DNA from: Kineosporiaceae bacterium
Lineage (GTDB): Bacteria; Actinomycetota; Actinomycetes; Actinomycetales; Kineosporiaceae
Direction of reading: 5' to 3'
Length of the DNA stretch: 64,000 nucleotides
Assembly: GCA_016794595.1 (NCBI GenBank)
Contig: JAEUJN010000029.1
Span: 1 to 64,000, forward strand
In this document: positions 43,389 through 51,982 of the stretch, piece by piece
How positions within the stretch are numbered: position 1 is the stretch's first letter
Layout: each line of letters begins with the position of its first letter
Notes under the pieces: model-generated
What the model was told of the DNA's origin: nothing
Databases searched by the model: none
The model's input: only the letters and a program-made list of their open reading frames with translations
Program-made: the position numbers and the translations under genes

Positions 43389-45335
43389 ATGTCCAGCCAC
43401 CAGCGTCATCGGCACCGCGCGAGCCGCCGGGTGCGGCGGGCCCTTCTCGGGCTCGTGGCGGCCGGCACGGCGATCGCCGCGGCCTCGGCCACCGGGTCGG
43501 CGGTCGCCGCGCCCTCCCCGGTCGACCTGCAGATCCTGAGCTTCAACGACTACCACGGGCAGGTCGACCTGCCCAGCGGCGGCAATGCCACCCTGCCCGG
43601 GGTCGGGGCACCCGCCCCGGGGGAGCCGGTCCCGCAGTTCGGCGGCGCGCAGTACCTCGCCACGACGTTGAAGACACTGCGGGCGGGCAAGAAGAACACC
43701 CTCACCGTCGCCGCCGGCGACCTGATCGGCGCCAGTCCGATCGTGTCCGGGTTGTTCCACGACGAGCCGAGCATCGAGTCGCTGAACGCGATGCGGCTGG
43801 ACGTCTCCAGCGTGGGCAACCACGAGTTCGACGAGGGTGTGACCGAGCTGCTGCGGATGCAGTACGGCGGGTGCCGCGCCGACAGCGGGTGTTACCTGCC
43901 GAACAAGTTCCCCGGCGCTCGGTTCGGCTACCTGGCCGCCAACGTCGTCTACAACAACGGGGTGAAGGTGAAGGCTCCCGCAGGGAGCCGCAACTACGGC
44001 GACTGGTTCAAGAGCCGCACCGGTCGCACCGTCCTGCCGCCGACCTGGGTCAAGGAGATCGACGACATCAAGGTCGGCTTCATCGGGATGACGCTGGAGA
44101 GCACCAGCGAGCTGGTCGCCCAGGCCGGGGTCAAGGACGTCACCTTCAAGGACGAGGTGGTCTCGGCCAACCTCGCGGCGGCCGACCTCGCCCAGCGGGG
44201 GGTGCGGGCGATCGTCGTCCTGATCCACGAGGGCGGGCTCCCGCCGAGTGGGGCGGCCTACAACTTCCCCTGCACCGGGGAGAACACCGGATCGTCCATC
44301 TCGGGCCCCATCGTGGACATCGCCAAGGGACTGGACGCGCGGATCGACATGGTGATCAGCGGCCACACCCACCAGCCGTACACCTGCGTGATCCCCGATC
44401 CGGCCGGGAAGCCGCGCTGGGTGACCAGTGCCTACGCCTTCGGGCGGTTGGTCACCGAGTCCAACCTGCAGCTCGACCGGCGCACCAAGGACGTGATCCG
44501 GTCCTCGGTGACCGCGGTGAACCGTCCGGTGGCCCGCACGGTCGCCCCTGACCCGCAGCAGACCTCGATCCTGACCAAGTGGCAGGCCCTGGCCGCGCCG
44601 ATCGCCAACCGGGCGGTGGGAAGCATGACCGCCACCGACGACTTCACCCGGGCCTTCGGCATCACCCGGGCGTTCGGGCCGGCCACACCACCGGCCAACG
44701 ACCCGAACGGCACGCCGACCTTCTCGACGGACAACCGCGCGGAGGAGTCGGCGCTGGGCGATCTGATCGCGGACGCCCAGCTCGATCGGACGGCGGCCAA
44801 CGGTGCCCAGATCGCGTTCATGAACTCCGGTGGGATTCGCGCCGATCTGTCCTACGCGGGCTCGGCGGCCGGTGAGGGGGATGGCAACATCACCTACGGC
44901 GAGGCCTTCCTGGTGCAGCCGTTCAGCAACTCGTTGGTCACCCTGACCCTGACCGGTGCCCAGATCGAACAGGCACTGGAACAGCAGTTCATCGCCACCC
45001 GGAGCCGCCCGATCCTGATCAACGGGGTCTCCCGTGGCTTCGCCTACACCTACTCGGCGTCGGCGCCCTTCGGGGACAAGATCGACCCGGCGTCGATCAC
45101 GCTGAACGGCACGGTGATCGATCCGGCCGCCAGCTACCGAGTGACGGTGAACAACTTCCTGGCCGACGGCGGGGACGGCTTCGCCGCCTTCCGGTCAGGG
45201 ACCAACCGGGTCGGCGGAGGCATCGACCTGGACGAGTTCGTGGCCTGGCTGGGTGCGAACTCACCGGTCACGTCCCTGGCAGTCAACCCGACCACCAGGG
45301 ATCTGATGTCCCCCAGGATCACCATCGCCCCCTGA
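43389..45335 (+). CDS. Secreted 5'-nucleotidase/metallophosphatase
   Basis: A 648-residue exported enzyme of the UshA/5'-nucleotidase family, releasing phosphate from nucleotides outside the cell. A Sec or Tat-like signal (RRVRRALLGLVAAG, cleavage near residue 41 at AVAAP) precedes the metallophosphatase domain with FNDYHGQ, AGDLIGASP, VGNHEFDEG and SGHTHQPYTC. The C-terminal 5'-nucleotidase domain shows FMNSGGIRADL, TYGEAFLVQPFSNSLV and YRVTVNNFLADGGDGF. ATG 43389 follows GAGGA. It ends in a bidirectional terminator shared with glnR. Confidence 0.93.
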   Translation: MSSHQRHRHRASRRVRRALLGLVAAGTAIAAASATGSAVAAPSPVDLQILSFNDYHGQVDLPSGGNATLPGVGAPAPGEPVPQFGGAQYLATTLKTLRAGKKNTLTVAAGDLIGASPIVSGLFHDEPSIESLNAMRLDVSSVGNHEFDEGVTELLRMQYGGCRADSGCYLPNKFPGARFGYLAANVVYNNGVKVKAPAGSRNYGDWFKSRTGRTVLPPTWVKEIDDIKVGFIGMTLESTSELVAQAGVKDVTFKDEVVSANLAAADLAQRGVRAIVVLIHEGGLPPSGAAYNFPCTGENTGSSISGPIVDIAKGLDARIDMVISGHTHQPYTCVIPDPAGKPRWVTSAYAFGRLVTESNLQLDRRTKDVIRSSVTAVNRPVARTVAPDPQQTSILTKWQALAAPIANRAVGSMTATDDFTRAFGITRAFGPATPPANDPNGTPTFSTDNRAEESALGDLIADAQLDRTAANGAQIAFMNSGGIRADLSYAGSAAGEGDGNITYGEAFLVQPFSNSLVTLTLTGAQIEQALEQQFIATRSRPILINGVSRGFAYTYSASAPFGDKIDPASITLNGTVIDPAASYRVTVNNFLADGGDGFAAFRSGTNRVGGGIDLDEFVAWLGANSPVTSLAVNPTTRDLMSPRITIAP

Positions 45336-45349
45336 TCCACACCCCTGCC

Positions 45350-45384
45350 GGACGGCGCTCGGCCCACGGGGCCGGGCGCCGTCC
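45350..45384. terminator. Bidirectional terminator between nucleotidase and glnR
   Basis: Arms 45350-45365 and 45369-45384 pair over 16 bases with one G-T wobble and a 3-base loop ACG, midway between two converging genes. Confidence 0.75.
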
Positions 45385-45398
45385 GCGTGTCCGGGCGA

Positions 45399-46163
45399 TC
45401 AGGCGGTGACGTCTGCCTCGGGTGCCGTCACCCGGGTCTGCGGGGCGGCGGGTGGGACGGACTCGTCGTCCAGGTCGGAGCCACGTCCGGCCGGGACGAA
45501 TCGGTAGCCGACATTGCGCACCGTGCCGATCAGCGACTCGTGCTCGGTGCCCAGCTTGGCCCGCAACCGCCGGACGTGGACGTCGACCGTGCGGGTCCCG
45601 CCGAAGTAGTCGTAGCCCCAGACCTCCTGCAGCAGCTGCGCTCGGGTGAACACCCGCCCCGGGTGCTGGGCGAGGTACTTCAGCAGCTCGAACTCCTTGT
45701 AGGTCAGGTCCAGCGACCGGTGACGCAGCCGGGCGCTGTAGGTGACCTCGTCGATCACCAGATCGCCGTTGCGGATCTCGCTGCTCTCCGGGATCCGTTC
45801 CTGGTCCAGGGCCCGACCCCGGCTGATCGCCAACCGCAGCCTCGCCTCGACCTCCGCCGGGCCGGCGGTGTCGAGCACCACATCGTCCATGCCCCAGTCG
45901 AGGGCCACGGCGGCCAGCCCTCCCTCGGTGAGTACCAGGAGGAGGGGGGCCGACAGGCCCGTCGTCCGCAGCAGGCGGCACAGCGAGCGGGCCCCGGCGA
46001 GGTCGCGTCGGCCGTCGACCAGCAGGACGTCGGCAGTCGGGGCCTCCACCAGGACCGCCGGTTCGGCGGGCAGCACCCGGACCTGGTGGGCGAGCAGGCC
46101 CAGGGCGGGCAGGACCTCGGAGGAGGGCGCGAGCGCGTTCGTGAGCATCAACAGTTGGGCCAC
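45399..46163 (-). CDS. glnR: GlnR-type OmpR-family response regulator
   Basis: A 254-residue orphan regulator closely matching actinobacterial GlnR, the global nitrogen regulator. The receiver starts [20 protein letters not shown] and contains [11 protein letters not shown] and [20 protein letters not shown]; the winged helix (about 140-225) reads [15 protein letters not shown] and [11 protein letters not shown]. The conserved Asp in LLVDGRRD stabilises GlnR homodimers rather than receiving phosphate from a partner kinase, and none is encoded nearby. GTG 46163 has an excellent AAGGAGG. A C-terminal tail of about 30 acidic/Pro residues is extra. The mshD linkage is shared with Mycobacterium. 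Confidence 0.93.
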   Translation of the reverse strand: MAQLLMLTNALAPSSEVLPALGLLAHQVRVLPAEPAVLVEAPTADVLLVDGRRDLAGARSLCRLLRTTGLSAPLLLVLTEGGLAAVALDWGMDDVVLDTAGPAEVEARLRLAISRGRALDQERIPESSEIRNGDLVIDEVTYSARLRHRSLDLTYKEFELLKYLAQHPGRVFTRAQLLQEVWGYDYFGGTRTVDVHVRRLRAKLGTEHESLIGTVRNVGYRFVPAGRGSDLDDESVPPAAPQTRVTAPEADVTA

Positions 46164-46322
46164 GAGGCCTCCTTCCCGGCAGGCACCGGCGGCTACCGGT
46201 TCCCAGCAGGTGTTCCGTGATCGCCCGGGCGATCGCACCGCGCCGCGTCACTGCGGGGAGCGAGACGTGGTCCCAGGATAGCGAGGTTGCCTCGGCCCGG
46301 GCCCCGGTCGGGATCTGTCAGG

Positions 46323-47072
46323 ATGCGGCACGTGATGTCGCTGCTGTCCTCGCTGCTGTCCGTGGCGCTGGCCGCGGGGGTGGGCCTCGCGGCCCATCAG
46401 GGGCCGGGCGCGCTGGCCGCCGCGGTGGCGGTGACCGTGGTGCTGGTGGCCGCAGGCTGGGGTGTGCTCCTGGACGTCGACCGGGCGCGGGTGAGCACGG
46501 CGGCCGTGATCGCGGTCAGTGGCCTGGGGGGCGTGGCCCTGGCATGGGTGGTGCGGGACGAGGTCGAGCCGTTGGCCGGTTTCGCCGGCCTGCTCGCGGG
46601 CTGCGTCGTGCTGGCCTTCGCTCATCAGCTGCTGCGCAGGGACGGTCGCTCGGTGCTGGTCGAGTCGGTCACCGCAACCTTGTCCGGCCAGGTGATCGCC
46701 GTGCTCGCAGCAGGCTGGATGTTGCTGCCGGACACCCGCCTGGGCCTGGCCGGGCTCACCGTGGCGGCCGCCGCGCTGGGCGCCTCGTCGATCGTGGTGG
46801 CCCTGCCGATCGAGTCGAACCTGCGAGGGTGGGCCGCGTTCGCCGCCGGCGTCGTGATCTCGGCGGTGGCGGCGGTGGTGGTCGCGGACGGCGACCGGCT
46901 GGCCACGGGGCTGGTCGGCGCGGCGGTGGCGGCCGTGGCGTCGGGCACCAGCATGCTGCTGCGTGCGCAGCCGCAGGCCACGCGCTGGATCGGGGTGCCC
47001 GCGGCCGCTGCCGGCCCGGTGAGCGCCGTGGGGACGGTGGCCTACGCCGTGGCCCGGCTGTCCGGGGGCTGA
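46323..47072 (+). CDS. Polytopic membrane protein, function unknown
   Basis: A 249-residue protein with about eight short hydrophobic helices rich in Ala, Val and Gly, and few charged residues (EVEP and RRDGR loops). I do not recognise it and see no transporter signature. The start could be ATG 46323, GTG 46332 or ATG 46335; no ribosome site distinguishes them. It is divergent from glnR by 159 bases and precedes the nitrobindin-like gene by about 100 bases. Confidence 0.65.
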   Translation: MRHVMSLLSSLLSVALAAGVGLAAHQGPGALAAAVAVTVVLVAAGWGVLLDVDRARVSTAAVIAVSGLGGVALAWVVRDEVEPLAGFAGLLAGCVVLAFAHQLLRRDGRSVLVESVTATLSGQVIAVLAAGWMLLPDTRLGLAGLTVAAAALGASSIVVALPIESNLRGWAAFAAGVVISAVAAVVVADGDRLATGLVGAAVAAVASGTSMLLRAQPQATRWIGVPAAAAGPVSAVGTVAYAVARLSGG

Positions 47073-47177
47073 GCCCCCGGCGACCGGGGCCCGTGCCGGG
47101 GTGTGCCGGGGGTGACCGGGGACTGCATCGCCGGACGCGGTGGGCGGCACCTGGGGCGGCATAGGAAGATGGGCCCC

Positions 47178-47699
47178 ATGCCGATCGAGCTGTCCGCCGA
47201 CACCCCGCCCGCGCTGGTCCCGTTGAGCTGGCTCGTCGGGGTCTGGGCGGGGGCCGGGGTGGTGGGGTACCCGACCATGGACGCCGACCTGCGCTTCGGT
47301 CAGGAGGTCGAGTTCGCCCACGACGGGCGGCCGTTCCTGTCCTACCGGTCGCGGGCCTGGTTGCTGGACGAGTCCGGTGCCACCGTCCGCCCCCTGGCCA
47401 CCGAGACCGGGTTCTGGCGGCCCGGTGGCCCGGCGGAGGCCGGCGGCACCGAGGTCGAGCTGCTGCTCAGTCATCCGACCGGGTTCGTGGAGATCTACCA
47501 CGGAGCGGTCGACGGCCCGCGGATCACGCTGGCCACCGATGTGGTCGCGCGGACCTCCACCGCCAAGGAGTACTCGGCCGCGACCAGGCTCTACGGTCTG
47601 GTCGAGGGTGACCTGCTGTGGACCATGGACATGGCCGCCATGGGCACGGCGCTGACCCCTCACGTGTCGGCTCAACTGAAGCGGGTGACGGGCAGCTGA
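47178..47699 (+). CDS. Nitrobindin-like heme protein (FABP-like, DUF1794)
   Basis: A 173-residue beta-barrel protein of the nitrobindin family. The family hallmark WLVGVWAGAGVVGYPT lies near residue 18, and the probable heme-ligand His is in TPHVSAQLKRV near the C-terminus. Relatives bind ferric heme and react with NO or peroxynitrite. ATG 47178 follows AGGAAG; ATG 47169 is also in frame. The Fur-type and YgfZ genes follow closely, suggesting an iron/heme or redox theme. Confidence 0.85.
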   Translation: MPIELSADTPPALVPLSWLVGVWAGAGVVGYPTMDADLRFGQEVEFAHDGRPFLSYRSRAWLLDESGATVRPLATETGFWRPGGPAEAGGTEVELLLSHPTGFVEIYHGAVDGPRITLATDVVARTSTAKEYSAATRLYGLVEGDLLWTMDMAAMGTALTPHVSAQLKRVTGS

Positions 47700-48157
47700 T
47701 CGCCACGACGACGAACACGTCCCAGACCCCGGACGCGCTGGGCACCGCCCTGCGCGCCCGGGGACTGCGGGCCACCACCCAGCGCCGGCTGGTCGCCGAC
47801 GCGGTCAGCGAACTGGTGCACGCCACCCCCGAGCAGGTGTGCGACCTGGTGCAGCGCGACGCTCCCGGGCTCAGCCTGTCGACCGTCTACCGGACCCTCG
47901 AACTGCTCGAGGCCCTCGGCGTCGTGACCCACACCCACCTCACCCACGGTGCCTCGACCTATCACGCCGGTGGTCACGGCCAGCACATCCACCTCGTCTG
48001 CCACCGGTGCGAGGCGGTGGCCGAGGCGGACACCGCGCTCGCCCTGGACTTGGCCTCGGCAGTGACGGACAGGTACGGGTTCCGCGCCGATCTGTCCCAC
48101 CTGTCCCTGCACGGGCTGTGCCGCGCGTGCGCCGCCACGGAAGACGCCGATCGATGA
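47666..48157 (+). CDS. Fur-family metal-responsive regulator
   Basis: A Fur-type repressor of about 163 residues. The winged helix shows RGLRATTQRRLVADAV and LSLSTVYRTLELLEALG; the metal site shows HGQHIHLVCHRCE and the final structural zinc Cys pair HGLCRACA. The start is unclear: GTG 47666 lies inside the nitrobindin gene, and no ATG or GTG lies nearer the conserved core, so a rare start codon is possible. Which metal it senses (Fe, Zn, Ni) cannot be told from these motifs. Its stop overlaps the YgfZ start (ATGA). Confidence 0.85.
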   Translation, partial: VGSTEAGDGQLIATTTNTSQTPDALGTALRARGLRATTQRRLVADAVSELVHATPEQVCDLVQRDAPGLSLSTVYRTLELLEALGVVTHTHLTHGASTYHAGGHGQHIHLVCHRCEAVAEADTALALDLASAVTDRYGFRADLSHLSLHGLCRACAATEDADR

Positions 48158-49416
48158 TCTCCCCGCTGCTCGACCTGCCCGGTGCGGTCCCCGCACCCAC
48201 CCACTCGCCCGTCGGCGCGACCACCGACAGGGCCACGGGCACGGACATGGCCACGGCCACGGACACGGACACGGCCACGGACACGGACACGGGCACGGAC
48301 ACGGGCGCCATCTCTCCCGATGCCGAGGTGGCCTGGCATCACGGTGACCCGATGCGCGAGCAGCGCCTGCTGGCCTCCGGTGAGGCCGTCACCGACCTGT
48401 CGCATCGGGGCCTGCTGATCGTGACCGGCCAGGATCGCCTGCCCTGGTTGCACTCCCTGACCACCCAGCACCTGAGCGAGCTGTCGCCTGGGGTGGCCGT
48501 CGAGGCGCTCGTGCTCAGCCCGCACGGCCACGTCGAGCACTCCCTGCATCTCGTGGACGACGGCGAGCGCACCTGGATCTCGGTCGAGGCCACCTCGATG
48601 CGTCCCGCGAGCGCCCCGTCCACCGCCGAGCCGGTGGCGGACTGGTTGCGCAGCATGCGTTTTCGCAAGCGGGTTGCGGTGGAGGACGTCAGCGATCAGT
48701 GGGCGGCCCTCGGCCTGGTGATCGCGCCGGACGCCGCCCTGCCGGAGGCCCTGTCCGGCGCCCTGTCCGGCGGCGTGGCCGACGCCGGGTCCATGGTCGC
48801 GGGCGGGCCGCCGTCCTGGCAGGACCCCTGGCCGGCCATCGGGGAGGACACCGGTGTCTACACCGGTGCGGCGCCGTCCGAGCACCCGGGCTGGCAGCGT
48901 CCGTGGCGTGAGATCTGGCTCCCGCGAACGGAATTGGCGGCAACGGTGGCAGCGGCCGGCCCGGCCGGGCTGTCGGTGGCCGGGTCCTGGGCCAGTGAGG
49001 CGCTGCGGGTTGCCGCCTGGCGTCCGCGGGCCGGGTGCGAGAACGACCATCGGACTCTCCCGCACGAGGCGGACTGGCTGCGCACCGGCCTGCACCTGAC
49101 CAAGGGCTGCTACCGCGGGCAGGAGACGGTCGCCCGGGTCTACCACCTGGGCAAGCCGCCACGGCGGTTGGTGATGCTGCACCTCGACGGGTCCGAGCAC
49201 GACCTCCCGGCGGCCGGCGACGCGGTGTTCGAGGTCGGTGGCGAGCGGGCGGTCGGGCACGTGACCACCGCGGTGCGTCACCACGAACTGGGGCCGATCG
49301 CGCTGGCGATGGTCAAGCGGGCGCTCGCCGTCGAGGCCCCGTTGCGGGTGCGGGCTCCCGGGGCCAGTCCGGACGGCGGCCAGGCGGCGTCCCAGGAGGT
49401 CATCGTCGCGCCCTGA
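48154..49416 (+). CDS. ygfZ: Folate-binding protein YgfZ (GcvT-like, Fe-S cluster repair)
   Basis: A 420-residue tetrahydrofolate-dependent protein that helps maintain Fe-S enzymes. The family signature KGCYRGQE, with the essential Cys, lies in LTKGCYRGQETVARVYHLGK near residue 320, and RPRAGCENDHRTLPHE precedes it. An unusual N-terminal Thr/Asp/Ala repeat (about residues 27-50, encoded by 6-base units) and a disordered Ala/Ser/Gly insertion are extra to the usual length. It begins in the ATGA overlap with the Fur-type gene. Confidence 0.88.
   Translation: MISPLLDLPGAVPAPTHSPVGATTDRATGTDMATATDTDTATDTDTGTDTGAISPDAEVAWHHGDPMREQRLLASGEAVTDLSHRGLLIVTGQDRLPWLHSLTTQHLSELSPGVAVEALVLSPHGHVEHSLHLVDDGERTWISVEATSMRPASAPSTAEPVADWLRSMRFRKRVAVEDVSDQWAALGLVIAPDAALPEALSGALSGGVADAGSMVAGGPPSWQDPWPAIGEDTGVYTGAAPSEHPGWQRPWREIWLPRTELAATVAAAGPAGLSVAGSWASEALRVAAWRPRAGCENDHRTLPHEADWLRTGLHLTKGCYRGQETVARVYHLGKPPRRLVMLHLDGSEHDLPAAGDAVFEVGGERAVGHVTTAVRHHELGPIALAMVKRALAVEAPLRVRAPGASPDGGQAASQEVIVAP
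48234..48306 (+). repeat. 6-bp minisatellite inside ygfZ
   Basis: About twelve units of ACGGAC/ACGGCC/ACGGGC type encode alternating Thr with Asp, Ala or Gly. Changes in copy number would keep the frame. Confidence 0.75.
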
Positions 49417-49434
49417 CCGACCCGCCGGGCACCG

Positions 49435-49440
49435 TAGCCT
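49435..49440 (+). promoter_or_regulatory. -10 element, leaderless start of the BKACE gene
   Basis: TAGCCT ends 7 bases before GTG 49448. Confidence 0.55.
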
Positions 49441-49447
49441 GGGTCGG

Positions 49448-50314
49448 GTGACCTCCACGACCTCATCCGCCCGGCCCTCCGGCACCCTGATCACCGTGGC
49501 ACCCACCGGGGCCGAGAGCGCGAAGGCCGATGTCCCGGCCCTGCCGGTCACCCCGGAGGAGCTGGCCGCCGCGGCCGCGGGCTGCGAAGCGGCCGGCGCG
49601 GCGCTGATCCACATCCACGTGCGCGACCACGAGCACCGGCCCACGCTGGAGCTGTCCCGGGTGCGCGAGGCCGTGGCCGCCGTCCGCGAGTCGAGTTCGC
49701 TCATCGTTCAGTTGTCGACCGGTGGCAGCGTGCACGACCCGCTGGACCGCCGGCTCGCCGTTCTCGAGGCCGCCCCCGACTCGTGTTCGCTGACCTGCGG
49801 CACGGTCAACTTCGGCGACGAGGTGTTCCTCAACCCGTGGCCGTTCATGGTCGAGCTGTACCGGGCCGCCCAGCAGGCGCGGGTGGTGCCCGAGTTCGAG
49901 CTGTTCGACCTGGGACACGTCGCCTCCCTGCGCCGGCTGATCGACACCTGCGGCCTGCCCCACGGCGGCACCGTGCACTGCGACCTGGTGCTCGGCGTCC
50001 CCGGGGCCGCCCCCGGCACCGGCGCGACCCTGGCGAGCCTGGTCGCAGCGCTGCTCGCCCAGGTGCCCGAGGTGACGTCCTGGTCGGCGACCGGGGTGGG
50101 GCGCAGCGCGCTCGCGGTGATGCCCGGTGCGCTCTCCCTGGGCGGGCACCTGCGGGTCGGCATGGAGGACACGCTCACCTTCGTCCCCGGCCGACCGGTC
50201 CGCTCGAACACCGAGTTGGTCGAGCGGGCCGCCACGTTGGCGACGCTGGTCGGGCGGCCGCCGATGACGCCGGACGACGCCCGCGCGCTGCTCGGGATCC
50301 GTCCCGGAGGCTGA
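49448..50314 (+). CDS. Beta-keto acid cleavage enzyme (BKACE, DUF849)
   Basis: A 288-residue TIM-barrel enzyme of the BKACE family, which condenses a beta-keto acid with acetyl-CoA and splits it to acetoacetate and a CoA ester. The zinc-binding HxH is in LIHIHVRDHEH, and later conserved parts are QLSTGG, CGTVNFG, EFELFDLGH and HLRVGMEDTL, the Glu completing the metal site. The substrate group cannot be read. No pathway partner genes flank it. GTG 49448 lies 7 bases after TAGCCT. Confidence 0.86.
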   Translation: MTSTTSSARPSGTLITVAPTGAESAKADVPALPVTPEELAAAAAGCEAAGAALIHIHVRDHEHRPTLELSRVREAVAAVRESSSLIVQLSTGGSVHDPLDRRLAVLEAAPDSCSLTCGTVNFGDEVFLNPWPFMVELYRAAQQARVVPEFELFDLGHVASLRRLIDTCGLPHGGTVHCDLVLGVPGAAPGTGATLASLVAALLAQVPEVTSWSATGVGRSALAVMPGALSLGGHLRVGMEDTLTFVPGRPVRSNTELVERAATLATLVGRPPMTPDDARALLGIRPGG

Positions 50315-50330
50315 GCCGACGCAGGGCCGT

Positions 50331-50384
50331 GCGGGGCCGCACACGGGGCCGCACACGGGGCCGGACACGGGGCCGGACACAGGT
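50331..50384 (+). repeat. 12-bp intergenic tandem repeat
   Basis: Four to five copies of GCACACGGGGCC-like units lie between the BKACE and XRE genes. The function is unknown. Confidence 0.65.
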
Positions 50385-50422
50385 CGGAGCGTCGGTGTGG
50401 GCGGGATCATGCCCGGTTCGAC

Positions 50423-50451
50423 TTGCGAGTGCTAACAACTGCAAGCAATAT
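50423..50451 (+). promoter_or_regulatory. Promoter of the XRE-HbhA locus with possible operator
   Basis: TTGCGA (50423-50428) and CAATAT (50446-50451) are 17 bases apart, the best -35/-10 pair in the window. ATG 50459 follows the -10 by 7 bases. The symmetrical CTTGC...GCAAG ends (50422-50445) enclose the spacer and could be bound by the XRE product. Confidence 0.6.
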
Positions 50452-50458
50452 GGATGCC

Positions 50459-51118
50459 ATGGCAAGCATCTCCGAGCGGGTCGTGGACCTCGGCGACTAC
50501 CTGCGAGAGCAGCGTGAGGGCGCCAAGCTCTCCGTTCGCCAGCTGGCCACTCTGGCGGGGGTCAGCAACCCCTACCTGAGCCAGATCGAGCGCGGGCTGC
50601 GCAAGCCGTCCGCCGAGGTCCTCCAGCAGATCGCCAAGGGACTGCGGATCTCGGCCGAGGCGCTCTACGTGCGTGCCGGCATCCTCGACAGCGAGGGCCG
50701 TCCCGACGTCGAGGCCGCGATCGCCGCCGACCCCCAGTTGACCGATCGGCAGCGTCGGGCGTTGCTGGACATCTACTCCTCGTTCGTCGCCGAGAACCAC
50801 CGGTCGTCCCCCGAGCCGGCGCGACCGGCGCGCCGTCCGAGCACTCGCCGGACGGCGGCCACGGCTCTTGCGGCGCAGGCCACGGCGCCCTCGACACCGC
50901 GAAAGCCCCGCGCACGAGCGGTCAAGTCCACCACTGCCCTGGCCGATGCCGCGGCAGTGGCCGCGGTCTCGCGCCCGCCGCGGCGGCGCCGGTCCGCCAC
51001 GTCCGGCGGCGCGACCCCGAGAAAGCCCCGCCAGAGCGCCACCCCGCCGGCAGGCACCCCGCAGGCCGGCACCCCCCAGACCACATCGACCCATCACGAC
51101 TCGCTCTCGGGCGAGTGA
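50459..51118 (+). CDS. XRE-family regulator with basic C-terminal tail
   Basis: A 219-residue protein. Residues 5-75 are an XRE helix-turn-helix (LGDYLREQREGAKLSVRQLA, then GVSNPYLSQIERGLRKPS). After residue 115 a 100-residue Arg/Ala/Pro/Thr tail follows, with TPRKPR twice and several RRR clusters, resembling nucleoid-protein tails. Its place before an HbhA-like gene and a DUF2516 gene mirrors Rv0474-Rv0476 of M. tuberculosis. It may regulate its own operon through the symmetrical TTGC/GCAA promoter ends. ATG 50450 is an alternative start. Confidence 0.85.
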   Translation: MASISERVVDLGDYLREQREGAKLSVRQLATLAGVSNPYLSQIERGLRKPSAEVLQQIAKGLRISAEALYVRAGILDSEGRPDVEAAIAADPQLTDRQRRALLDIYSSFVAENHRSSPEPARPARRPSTRRTAATALAAQATAPSTPRKPRARAVKSTTALADAAAVAAVSRPPRRRRSATSGGATPRKPRQSATPPAGTPQAGTPQTTSTHHDSLSGE

Positions 51119-51135
51119 ACTCGAAGGAGCAGGCA

Positions 51136-51849
51136 ATGTCCGTTGCAACCGACATCCGCAAGGCCGTCACCCAGGCGTCCCCGGTGATGGCCGCCGTCGG
51201 GGTCACCGACCTCGCCGTCGCCCGCGTGCGCAAGGCCGCCGCCGAGGCCGGCCACCTGCAGGAGGGTCTCGAGACCCGGGTGACCGAGCTGCAGGTGCGG
51301 GTGGAGAAGGTCGTCGCCTCCATCGACCCCGCCTACCTGCAGAAGTTCTTCAGCAAGGCGTTCGACCTCGACACCCTGCAGTCGCAGGTCAAGGAGGTCC
51401 CCGCGTTGGCCATCACCCGTGCACTCGAGATGGCCGGCAAGGTCGAGCACCGCTATGAGGACCTCGCCGAGCGGGGCAAGCGCCTCGTCCTGCGCATCGA
51501 GGAGGCGCCCGCCACCCAGGAGTTCGTGCACCAGGGCAAGGTGACCGTGAGCCGGGGCAAGGCCATGGTGACCACCGCGACCAAGGCGGTCGACGAGACC
51601 CTGGCCGAGGCCAAGTCGGCGCTGACCACGAGTCGCAAGGAGCTCAAGGAGGTCGCCGCGGACGTCGAGCAGGTCGTCGTCGCCGACACCGCCCGTACCC
51701 GCGCCGCGGTGAAGAAGACCGCCACCACCGCCAAGACCAAGGCCGCCACCACGCGGGCCGCCACCAAGCGCGCTGCGACCACCGCTCGCGGTGCCGCGAG
51801 CAAGGCCGCCAAGGCCGCCGAGAAGGCCGCCGAGACCGTCGGCGACTGA
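51136..51849 (+). CDS. HbhA-like heparin-binding/nucleoid-type protein
   Basis: A 237-residue protein. Residues 1-160 are helical and partly coiled-coil (VTDLAVARVRKAAAEAGHL, LETRVTELQVRVEKVVASI), and residues 185-237 are a Lys/Ala/Thr tail with AAVKKTATTAKTKAATTRAA-type repeats. In mycobacteria this family is the heparin-binding haemagglutinin HbhA, linked to adhesion and lipid bodies; in free-living relatives the Lys-rich tail may bind DNA or polyanions. ATG 51136 has AAGGAG. It lies 17 bases after the XRE gene and ends in a strong hairpin. Confidence 0.8.
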   Translation: MSVATDIRKAVTQASPVMAAVGVTDLAVARVRKAAAEAGHLQEGLETRVTELQVRVEKVVASIDPAYLQKFFSKAFDLDTLQSQVKEVPALAITRALEMAGKVEHRYEDLAERGKRLVLRIEEAPATQEFVHQGKVTVSRGKAMVTTATKAVDETLAEAKSALTTSRKELKEVAADVEQVVVADTARTRAAVKKTATTAKTKAATTRAATKRAATTARGAASKAAKAAEKAAETVGD

Positions 51850-51911
51850 CCCCGGCGAGTCGCGGCCGGCCCGCCCGGCCCGCACACGCTCGGGACCGAC
51901 CAGAGCACCAT

Positions 51912-51947
51912 CGCGACCCATCCGGCCACCCGGCCGGGTGGGTCGCG
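51912..51947 (+). terminator. Terminator after the HbhA-like gene
   Basis: 16-base arms (51912-51927 and 51932-51947) with one G-T wobble and loop ACCC, followed 22 bases later by the -10 of the next gene. Confidence 0.7.
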
Positions 51948-51969
51948 GGCGTGTGCCGACGAAGTTCCG

Positions 51970-51975
51970 TACCCT
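51970..51975 (+). promoter_or_regulatory. -10 element, leaderless start of the DUF2516 gene
   Basis: TACCCT ends 7 bases before ATG 51983. Confidence 0.55.
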
Positions 51976-51982
51976 GGCACGC

